Positions 1 to 5,247 of a stretch of DNA of 5,247 nucleotides are shown one piece after another. The stretch covers positions 1 to 5,247 of the forward strand of contig JAGLNZ010000537.1 in NCBI GenBank assembly GCA_023139225.1. Reading direction: 5' to 3'. The stretch's first letter is position 1. Each line of letters begins with the position of its first letter. Below the pieces are notes generated by a model. The model searched no databases. It had not been told where the DNA came from and worked only from the letters and a program-made list of their open reading frames with translations. Origin of the DNA: Desulfobacula sp. GTDB lineage: Bacteria > Desulfobacterota > Desulfobacteria > Desulfobacterales > Desulfobacteraceae. The translations under genes and the position numbers were made by a program.

Positions 1-891
1 CTTAAAGAAAAAAGCAGTTATCGGGGGGCCAAGGGCCTGGACCCGGAAGTGATTGCCGAAATCGAAAAGCGGTTCGGATTTGATAAACCCATCCATGTCA
101 GATACTTTAAAATGCTCAAGGATTTCATGTTATTTGATTTCGGCGACAGCCTTTTTCGGGGCAGATCCGTGGTGAAGCTGATTGTGGAAAGAATCCCGGT
201 CTCCCTTTCCTTAGGCCTGTGGAGTACCATCATCATCCATCTTGTCTGCATCCCCCTTGGCATTAAAAAAGCATTAAAACACTCTTCACGATTTGATATC
301 TGGACAAGCACGGTGATCATCATCGGCAATGCCGTCCCTGTGTTTTTGTTTGCCATTTTATTGATCATTCTTTTTGCCGGGGGCACCTATTTTAACTGGT
401 TCCCGTTGCGGGGACTTGTTTCCGTGAATTTTGACCAGCTGTCCCTGGTGGGAAAAATTATCGACTATTTCTGGCATATGACCCTTCCCACCATTGCATT
501 GGTAATCGGCGGGTTTGCCACCCTTACATTCCTGACGAAAAACTCTTTCTTAGATGAGATCAGCAAGCAGTATGTGGTCACGGCAAGGGCCAAGGGGCTG
601 ACCGAGAACCGGATTCTTTACGGCCATGTTTTCAGGAACGCCATGATTCTTGTGATTGCCAGTTTCCCGTCTGCCTTTATCGGCCTTTTTTTTACCGGTT
701 CCATGCTCATCGAGGTCATCTTTTCTCTGGATGGCATGGGACTTTTGGGTTTCCAGGCCACACTCCAGAGGGATTTTCCCTTAATGTTTGCCACGCTTTA
801 CATTTTTACGCTCATGGGACTGATATTGTCCATTATCAGTGATATCACCTATACCATTGTTGACCCCAGAATCGATTTTGAGAAAAGGTGA
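1..891 (+). CDS. yejB: YejB-type peptide ABC transporter permease (5' end cut by window)
   Basis: Inner-membrane permease subunit of a YejABEF-type oligopeptide importer (in E. coli this system takes up peptides and microcin C). The reading frame is open from base 1, so the gene starts outside the window; the GTG at 49 lies inside conserved sequence ([11 protein letters not shown]) and is not the start. There are 296 visible residues; E. coli YejB is about 364, so roughly 70 N-terminal residues, including the first membrane helix, are missing. Seen: the family stretches [16 protein letters not shown] and LPLGI-like helix starts, FPLRGLVS near visible residue 135, and [10 protein letters not shown]. 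The EAA-type cytoplasmic loop that docks on the ATPase (VTARAKGL...HVFRNAM) is at about residues 192-215. The end [16 protein letters not shown] is typical of YejB. Several long hydrophobic segments fit a polytopic membrane protein. It is followed 4 nt later by yejE. The family identification is from recalled sequence similarity and is strong. Confidence 0.95.
   Translation, partial: LKEKSSYRGAKGLDPEVIAEIEKRFGFDKPIHVRYFKMLKDFMLFDFGDSLFRGRSVVKLIVERIPVSLSLGLWSTIIIHLVCIPLGIKKALKHSSRFDIWTSTVIIIGNAVPVFLFAILLIILFAGGTYFNWFPLRGLVSVNFDQLSLVGKIIDYFWHMTLPTIALVIGGFATLTFLTKNSFLDEISKQYVVTARAKGLTENRILYGHVFRNAMILVIASFPSAFIGLFFTGSMLIEVIFSLDGMGLLGFQATLQRDFPLMFATLYIFTLMGLILSIISDITYTIVDPRIDFEKR
885..890 (+). promoter_or_regulatory. 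Ribosome-binding site of yejE
   Basis: AAGGTG overlaps the last codons and stop of yejB and lies 5 nt before ATG 896. It decides the yejE start: the longer in-frame GTG at 839 lies deep inside yejB and would add a non-conserved extension. Confidence 0.7.
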
Positions 892-895
892 TGCC

Positions 896-1927
896 ATGAC
901 TAAAATCAAGCTGACAAAAATAAATAAGGAAAGATGGAACAGATTTTGTGCCAACAAACGCGGATACATTAGTCTATATCTTTTCTCCTTTCTTTTTATC
1001 ATCACGCTTTTTTCAGAACTCATCGCCAATGACAAGCCCCTTTTAATCTATTATGATGCAGGGCTTTACTGCCCCCTGATAAAAGAGTATGCCGAAACCC
1101 AATTCGGCGGGGAATTTGAAACCGGAGCCGATTACAAAGACCCCTATGTGATTGAACTGATTAATAAAAAAGGATGGATGATCAATCCTGTCATCCCGTT
1201 TTCCTATAACACCATCAACTACAATATGACCGGCCCTGCCCCGTCACCGCCCTCAAAGGCCAACTGGCTGGGCACCGATGACCGGGGAAGGGATGTTGTT
1301 GCGCGTCTTTTGTACGGGTTCAGGATTTCCGTACTTTTCGGCCTGACCCTGACCATCTGCTCATCTGTTATCGGAATTATGGCCGGGGCGATACAGGGGT
1401 ACTACGGCGGTTCCATTGATATTTTCGGCCAGAGGTTTATCGAAATATGGTCAAGCCTTCCCACTCTCTTTTTACTCATCATCCTTTCCAGTGTGGTTCA
1501 GCCCAATTTCTGGTGGCTGTTAGGCATCACCCTGATGTTTGGGTGGATGTCCCTTGTGGGGGTGGTCCGGGCAGAATTTTTACGGGGAAGAAATTTCGAA
1601 TATGTGACTGCGGCAAAAGCCCTTGGCTTAAGCGACCCCAAGATTATTATCCGGCATGTCCTTCCCAATGCCATGGTGGCCTCCATTACCTTTATGCCCT
1701 TTATCCTGGGAGGCTCCATCACCACCCTGACCTCCCTTGATTTCCTAGGATTTGGACTGCCCGTAGGGTCACCCTCTTTAGGAGAACTTTTAGCCCAGGG
1801 AAAAGCCAATATGCAGGCGCCCTGGCTTGGATTATCCGCCTTTATCCTCCTGTCGCTCATGTTCAGCCTGCTGGTCTTTATCGGTGAAGGGGTCAGGGAT
1901 GCCTTTGATCCACGCAAGGTGTATTAG
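896..1927 (+). CDS. yejE: YejE-type peptide ABC transporter permease
   Basis: Second inner-membrane permease of the peptide importer, pairing with YejB to form the channel. It has 343 residues, matching the roughly 341 of E. coli YejE. Start ATG 896 was chosen for its AAGGTG site and its 4-nt distance from the yejB stop. Seen: a basic N-terminus and a first membrane helix at about residues 24-44. A long non-hydrophobic, presumably periplasmic segment follows at about 45-120, as is usual for YejE. The OppC-family stretch NWLGTDDRGRDVVARLLYG is at about 123-141. Further hydrophobic helices follow. The EAA loop AAKALGL...IIRHVLPNAM is at about 239-260, and SLDFLGFGLP at about 280-289. The C-terminus ends DAFDPRKVY. 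No frameshift or missing motif is seen. It lies between yejB and yejF in one evident transcription unit. The assignment is from recalled family similarity and gene order. Confidence 0.95.
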   Translation: MTKIKLTKINKERWNRFCANKRGYISLYLFSFLFIITLFSELIANDKPLLIYYDAGLYCPLIKEYAETQFGGEFETGADYKDPYVIELINKKGWMINPVIPFSYNTINYNMTGPAPSPPSKANWLGTDDRGRDVVARLLYGFRISVLFGLTLTICSSVIGIMAGAIQGYYGGSIDIFGQRFIEIWSSLPTLFLLIILSSVVQPNFWWLLGITLMFGWMSLVGVVRAEFLRGRNFEYVTAAKALGLSDPKIIIRHVLPNAMVASITFMPFILGGSITTLTSLDFLGFGLPVGSPSLGELLAQGKANMQAPWLGLSAFILLSLMFSLLVFIGEGVRDAFDPRKVY

Positions 1928-1934
1928 AAAAGAT

Positions 1935-3530
1935 ATGGAAAAAACCATACTGACCATAGAAAACTTAAGCATCTCCTTTAAAATGGGAAAACGAACCACC
2001 AACGTGGTTAAAAATGTAGATCTTGTGTTAAAAAAAGGAGAAACCCTTGCCCTTGTTGGTGAAAGCGGGTCCGGCAAAACCGTCACGGCCATGTCCATTC
2101 TCAAGCTGCTTGCTGAATCAGCCATATATCCCACAGGCTCCATTGAATTTAGCGGAAAAAACTGCCTTACCATTTCAAATGACGAGATCCGAGAAATCCG
2201 GGGCAATAAAATCGGGGTTATCTTCCAGCAGCCCATGACCTCCTTAAATCCCCTTCACAGAATTGGAAAACAACTCAAGGAGTCCATCTTCCTGCACCAG
2301 CGAACTATTACAAACCGGAAAGCGGATGAAAAAGCGCTTTTCTGGCTTGAAAAAGTAGGACTCAAAGACCCTTCCAACAAGCTTTCCTCATTTCCCCACC
2401 AGCTTTCCGGTGGGGAAAGGCAACGGGTCATGATTGCCATGGCATTGATAAATGAGCCCGATATCCTGATTGCCGATGAGCCCACCACCGCCCTTGATGT
2501 AACGGTCCAGGCCCAGATTCTCGACCTTATCCGTGACCTTCAAGAAGAGATGGGCATGGCCATCCTCTTTATCACCCATGATCTTACCATTGTCAGGAAA
2601 ATAGCCGACCGGGTGGCGGTCATGAAGGATGGACAAATTGTGGAAACAGACCATCCTGATAAGATATTTACATCTGCCACCCACCCCTACACCCGCCACC
2701 TGATCAATTCAGAACCGGAAGGCTGGCCCGACCCGGCAGATGAAGACGATGACACCCTGATTAAAGTGGAACACTTAAAGGTCTGGTTCCCTATTCAAAA
2801 AGGGATACTTCGAAGAATCACGGATCATGTAAAGGCCGTAAATAACATTTCCTTTACCATTAAAAAGGGACACACCTTAGGCATTGTCGGGGAAAGCGGG
2901 TCAGGCAAATCCACCACCGGCTTTGCCCTTTTAAAACTCAATAACAGCAAGGGGAAAATCCTGCTCGGGGAAAACAGCCTCAATGATATGGATAAAACCC
3001 AAATCCGGCAATTAAGAAAAAGAATGCAGATCATTTTCCAGGACCCCTTCGGCAGCCTGAACCCGAGAATGTCCGTTTCCCAGATCATCGGGGAGGGCCT
3101 GAGCATCCATCACCCGGGAATGACCCCGAAGCAAGAAGAAAATGAAATCATCGCGGTCATGGAAAAAGTCGGGCTTGATCCTGCAACCCGACAAAGATAT
3201 CCCAATGAATTTTCCGGGGGCCAGCACCAGAGAATCGCCATTGCAAGGGCTCTGATCCTAAAACCTGAATTCATGGTGCTGGATGAACCCACCTCTTCTC
3301 TTGACCGATCTGTCCAGTCCCAGGTCCTGGATTTGCTAAAAAAGCTTCAAAAAGAATTTCATTTGACCTATATTTTTATCAGCCATGACCTCAAGGTCGT
3401 TAAATCCCTGTGCCATGACATTGTTGTCATGAAAGACGGTGTTATCGTAGAAGCCGGCAATTCAAATAAAATATTCTCCCATCCCGAGCATGACTACACC
3501 AAACAACTGATTGCCACGGCGTTTCATTAA
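1935..3530 (+). CDS. yejF: YejF-type peptide ABC transporter ATPase with two fused nucleotide-binding domains
   Basis: Cytoplasmic ATPase that powers the YejBE channel; both nucleotide-binding domains are in one 531-residue chain (E. coli YejF is about 529). Start ATG 1935 lies 7 nt after the yejE stop; the in-frame ATG at 1827 would lie inside yejE and is rejected. Domain 1: Walker A GESGSGKT 42-49, Q-loop Q98, signature LSGGERQR 157-164, Walker B ILIADE 177-182, H-loop H215. Domain 2: Walker A GESGSGKS 319-326, Q-loop Q369, signature FSGGQHQR 426-433, Walker B FMVLDE 446-451, H-loop H484. Oligopeptide-transporter hallmarks are present after each Q-loop (SLNP) and after each domain core (HPYT at 250-253; HDYTKQL at 519-525). 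All ATPase residues are in place in both halves, so both sites are probably active. The only oddity is His431 in the second signature, where Arg is usual. The ribosome-binding site is weak (AAGGTG at 1916-1921 is 13 nt away), which suggests coupling to yejE translation. Confidence 0.96.
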   Translation: MEKTILTIENLSISFKMGKRTTNVVKNVDLVLKKGETLALVGESGSGKTVTAMSILKLLAESAIYPTGSIEFSGKNCLTISNDEIREIRGNKIGVIFQQPMTSLNPLHRIGKQLKESIFLHQRTITNRKADEKALFWLEKVGLKDPSNKLSSFPHQLSGGERQRVMIAMALINEPDILIADEPTTALDVTVQAQILDLIRDLQEEMGMAILFITHDLTIVRKIADRVAVMKDGQIVETDHPDKIFTSATHPYTRHLINSEPEGWPDPADEDDDTLIKVEHLKVWFPIQKGILRRITDHVKAVNNISFTIKKGHTLGIVGESGSGKSTTGFALLKLNNSKGKILLGENSLNDMDKTQIRQLRKRMQIIFQDPFGSLNPRMSVSQIIGEGLSIHHPGMTPKQEENEIIAVMEKVGLDPATRQRYPNEFSGGQHQRIAIARALILKPEFMVLDEPTSSLDRSVQSQVLDLLKKLQKEFHLTYIFISHDLKVVKSLCHDIVVMKDGVIVEAGNSNKIFSHPEHDYTKQLIATAFH

Positions 3531-3614
3531 GAAATAAGTTTATCTTGACGCTAAGTTTTAAATCAGTTACTCGAATTATTAATATCGTGAATGGTATCCA
3601 GAATTATACAATAG

Positions 3615-3620
3615 AAAAGG
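3615..3620 (+). promoter_or_regulatory. Ribosome-binding site of the pRiA4b-family gene
   Basis: AAAAGG sits 9 nt before ATG 3630. It supports that start over the out-of-frame ATG at 3623. Confidence 0.55.
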
Positions 3621-3629
3621 AAATGAGAT

Positions 3630-4064
3630 ATGATTTGGACCCTGCGAGTTAAAGTATATCAAATGCAGCCAGAATGCGTCCGGCTGATCGAAATTGATTC
3701 TGATGATTCTTTTCTCGAACTACATGAGGCAATACAAGCTGCCGTTGATTTTGGGAACGACCATTTATTTGAATTTTTTATTGGCCGGAATCCTCGAAAT
3801 CGAGCATTTCCCGTTGGCGGGGAACGAAATTGGGATACCTTTGATCCCTTTGAGACATACAGTCGCGTTCCGCTCATAGATGTATGGCCTATCCCCAAAG
3901 GAATGAAGCTATTCTACCACTTTGATTTTGGTGACGATTGGCTGTTTCAGGTCACAAAGACCCAACATAAGAATAAAACACCGGAACCCGGCATTACCTA
4001 CCCCCGTGTAATTGAAATCAAAGGCGAAAATCCGGAGCAATATCCCATGTGGGAAGAAGAATAG
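3630..4064 (+). CDS. pRiA4b ORF-3-family (IS1096 TnpR-like) protein
   Basis: A 144-residue soluble protein that I recognise as a member of the plasmid pRiA4b ORF-3-like family. The family also turns up as a passenger of IS1096-type elements; its biochemical role is unknown and I do not assign one. Seen: an N-terminal strand-like stretch (WTLRVKVYQ), then a helix with LHEAIQAAVDF at about 31-41, where the family places its conserved helix. It is followed by HLFEFFIG at about 45-52. The family hallmark FDFGDDWLFQV is at 98-108, and YPRVIE near 124-129 precedes the acidic C-terminal tail. There are no signal peptide or membrane segments. Length fits the shorter family members. The gene stands alone, 99 nt after yejF and about 70 nt before the next ORF, and no inverted repeats or transposase were seen beside it. 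The reading frame stays open after its TAG stop (see the short ORF at 4104). The family call is fairly secure; the function is unknown. Confidence 0.8.
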   Translation: MIWTLRVKVYQMQPECVRLIEIDSDDSFLELHEAIQAAVDFGNDHLFEFFIGRNPRNRAFPVGGERNWDTFDPFETYSRVPLIDVWPIPKGMKLFYHFDFGDDWLFQVTKTQHKNKTPEPGITYPRVIEIKGENPEQYPMWEEE

Positions 4065-4103
4065 ATAGTTAAACCTATAGAAATATATGGCAAAAGGGAA
4101 AAA

Positions 4104-4187
4104 ATGAAGCTGAACGATAATGAGATAAGGGACAGGTGGTTAAAATCAGTAAAGACAAAGACGGTATTGTCAGCCGCGAGGCATTGA
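4104..4187 (+). CDS. Possible short ORF (27 residues), ghost gene start or leader peptide
   Basis: An ATG preceded by AAAAGGG (4092-4098) at 5 nt spacing opens a 27-codon frame that begins MKLNDNEIRDRWLKS and stops at TGA 4185-4187. Its 3' part overlaps, in another frame, the start of the methyltransferase-tail ORF. The first dozen residues look like a genuine charged N-terminus, while the part after about residue 12 (VKTKTVLSAARH) looks like the off-frame reading of the neighbouring coding sequence. It may be the beginning of a different gene cut off by a deletion joint near 4130, or a leader whose translation feeds the next ORF. No family is recognised with confidence. Confidence 0.35.
   Translation: MKLNDNEIRDRWLKSVKTKTVLSAARH
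4127..4132 (+). promoter_or_regulatory. Candidate ribosome-binding site for the GTG start at 4136
   Basis: AAGGGA, with its AAGG core ending 5 nt before GTG 4136. It makes separate translation of the methyltransferase-tail ORF possible, although the spacing is tight and the GTG start is not otherwise supported. Confidence 0.35.
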
Positions 4188-4474
4188 CCCAAAAATGGAC
4201 GGACTGGATTGATTATTGGTCCGTGGATTTTGATTTTGAGTCTAAGCGGGAAATTCTGCGGGTAAAAAATCCGGAAAGCGGAGAAATTGAAGAAGTCTGG
4301 ACCGGAGATTTTGTGTTTGAAAACGAATGGCAATCCTTCCATACCAAAAAAGACCGCTCCCTGGAGCTGACAAGCGCTTTTGTGGAATGTGTTCCCGGTC
4401 GGCGTAAGCTTGCCGTGAAAGTGGTGGATATTTTTGGTAACGATACAATGAAGATTATTGAGGTGTCGGTATGA
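4136..4474 (+). CDS. C-terminal remnant of an adenine-specific / type III-like DNA methyltransferase
   Basis: A 112-residue ORF that I recognise as resembling the extreme C-terminus of large site-specific (adenine) DNA methyltransferases of the type III Mod-like group. Seen: DWIDYWSVDFDFE at 23-35, the pair EVWTGDFVFENEWQSF at about 53-68, then TKKDRSLELTS at 70-80 and the terminal VKVVDIFGNDTMKIIEV at about 94-110. No catalytic parts are present: there is no DPPY-type motif and no FxGxG S-adenosylmethionine motif, and the length is a small fraction of a full enzyme. It therefore cannot methylate DNA alone. The frame has a stop at 4121-4123, so the missing part is not simply upstream in frame; similarity seems to begin almost exactly at the GTG. 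It overlaps the KilA-N gene by ATGA, so translation is probably coupled. It is either a decayed gene fragment or a small protein kept as such. The family call rests on memory of homologues; the fragment status is inferred. Confidence 0.6.
   Translation: MVKISKDKDGIVSREALTQKWTDWIDYWSVDFDFESKREILRVKNPESGEIEEVWTGDFVFENEWQSFHTKKDRSLELTSAFVECVPGRRKLAVKVVDIFGNDTMKIIEVSV
4460..4465 (+). promoter_or_regulatory. Ribosome-binding site of the KilA-N gene
   Basis: GAGGTG lies 5 nt before ATG 4471, inside the end of the preceding ORF. With the ATGA overlap at 4471-4474 it fixes the start and implies translational coupling. Confidence 0.7.
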
Positions 4475-5247
4475 AAAAAACGAAAAAAATCAGAGTTGAA
4501 GATACGGAAATAACCATTATCTCGGTCAATGACGAAGACTATATCTCTCTAACCGATATGCTCAAAGCAAAAAATGGGGATTTTTTTATTTCAGACTGGC
4601 TGAGAAACAGGAATACAGTCGAGTTTTTAGGGATATGGGAGCGCATCTATAACCCTGATTTTAATTATGGCGAATATGCCATAATTAGAAGTCAGGCGGG
4701 GTTGAACAATTATAAAATCAGTGTGAAAGAGTGGGCAGCCAAAACAAATGCTATCGGATTAAAGGCAAAAGCAGGTAGATATGGTGGCACCTATGCGCAC
4801 AAAGATATTGCTTTTGAATTTGGAATGTGGATTAGTGCGGAATTCAAAATATATCTCATAAAGGAGTTTCAGCGTCTAAAGGAAGATGAGTACAAGCAAC
4901 TCGGTTGGGATATTAAACGCAATCTGACAAAAATCAACTACCGCATTCATACCGATGCGATTAAAGAAAATCTTATTCCCTTGCAAGTGACAAAGGGTCA
5001 GATCAATAACATTTACGCCAGTGAAGCCGATGTCCTCAATGTTGCCCTGTTTGGCAAAACTGCAAAACAATGGCGCGATGAAAACTCTGGACAAAAGGGA
5101 AATATTCGCGATTACGCCAATATTTCACAACTGGTATGTCTTTCTAATCTGGAAAACCTCAATGCCCTTTTTATCAATGAAGGTATGAAGCAACAAGAGC
5201 GACTGAAAAAGTTGAACACCATTGCTATCCATCAGATGGAACTTCTT
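4471..5247 (+). CDS. KilA-N domain protein (3' end cut by window)
   Basis: 259 residues are visible and the frame is open to the right edge, so the gene is partial at its 3' end; homologues I recall are about 270-290 residues, so only a little should be missing. KilA-N is a DNA-binding domain of phages, DNA viruses and bacterial accessory islands; the target here is unknown. Seen: a lysine-rich start, then the domain motif DYISLTDM at 23-30, WLRNRNTVEFLGIWE at 43-57, and the strongly conserved block RYGGTYAHKDIAFEFGMWIS at 103-122 followed by FKIYLIKEFQRLK at 125-137. A C-terminal helical part follows, with ALFGKTAKQWRDEN at about 192-205 and a charged helix near the edge (KQQERLKKLN). Start ATG 4471 has a GAGGTG site and overlaps the previous stop. 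From memory, such genes sit beside methyltransferase and helicase/restriction genes in type III-like R-M loci, which the upstream fragment fits. It may be a regulator or specificity accessory, but this is not shown. Confidence 0.9.
   Translation, partial: MKKTKKIRVEDTEITIISVNDEDYISLTDMLKAKNGDFFISDWLRNRNTVEFLGIWERIYNPDFNYGEYAIIRSQAGLNNYKISVKEWAAKTNAIGLKAKAGRYGGTYAHKDIAFEFGMWISAEFKIYLIKEFQRLKEDEYKQLGWDIKRNLTKINYRIHTDAIKENLIPLQVTKGQINNIYASEADVLNVALFGKTAKQWRDENSGQKGNIRDYANISQLVCLSNLENLNALFINEGMKQQERLKKLNTIAIHQMELL

Noticed and set aside
839..895. Upstream GTG start for yejE, extending into yejB
   Set aside because: The added residues are the off-frame reading of the conserved yejB end; ATG 896 has a proper ribosome-binding site and gives the family length.
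1498..1917. Reverse-strand reading frame of 139 codons opposite yejE
   Set aside because: Shadow of a well-conserved coding region; no recognisable domain and no ribosome-binding site. The same holds for the other reverse-strand frames in the window.
1827..1934. Upstream ATG start for yejF inside yejE
   Set aside because: The extra 36 residues are the off-frame reading of yejE; ATG 1935 gives the family length and N-terminus.
3545..3612. Possible promoter between yejF and the pRiA4b gene: TTGACG at 3545-3550 and TACAAT at 3607-3612
   Set aside because: The two boxes are too far apart to pair. No good -10 lies 16-18 nt after TTGACG, and no good -35 lies before TACAAT, which would also start transcription almost inside the ribosome-binding site.
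3531..3629. Terminator after yejF
   Set aside because: No GC-rich hairpin followed by a T run; only a short AT palindrome (TATTAATA, 3577-3584), which would not form a stable stem.
4065..4080. Small inverted repeat ATAG / CTAT after the pRiA4b stop
   Set aside because: Only a 4-base stem in AT-rich DNA; expected by chance.

Overview
The window looks like a bacterial chromosome segment, probably Gram-negative. The only lineage clue is the style of the genes: mid-GC, proteobacterial-type yej transporter genes of a sort common in Desulfobacterota and Gammaproteobacteria. I would not go further than that, and the lineage guess is inference. All supportable genes lie on the + strand.

Region 1 (1-3530) is the back end of a yejABEF-type peptide-importer operon. 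It holds a yejB that is cut by the left window edge, a complete yejE and a complete yejF. The genes are tightly packed: 4 nt between yejB and yejE, and 7 nt between yejE and yejF. They encode the two inner-membrane permeases and a single polypeptide carrying two ATPase domains. The periplasmic binding protein (yejA) would be expected just upstream, outside the window. These genes look intact and ordinary.

Region 2 (3531-5247) is different in character and looks accessory. After a 99-nt gap with no convincing terminator come three items. The first is a 144-residue protein of the pRiA4b ORF-3 family (3630-4064). The second is a 112-residue ORF (4136-4474) that reads like the detached C-terminal end of a large adenine-specific or type III-like DNA methyltransferase. 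The third is a KilA-N domain gene (4471 to past the right edge), joined to the second by an ATGA stop/start overlap. The methyltransferase tail plus KilA-N pair looks like the leftover, or the beginning, of a restriction-modification neighbourhood whose catalytic methyltransferase part is missing here. A helicase or restriction subunit might follow to the right.

A short reading frame with a strong ribosome-binding site (4104-4187) overlaps the start of the methyltransferase tail in another frame. It sits exactly where the rest of the methyltransferase gene should have been. It may mark a recombination or deletion joint, or a small leader peptide. I see no RNA genes, CRISPR arrays, complete insertion sequences or attachment sites. 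The reverse-strand reading frames are shadows of the + strand genes.
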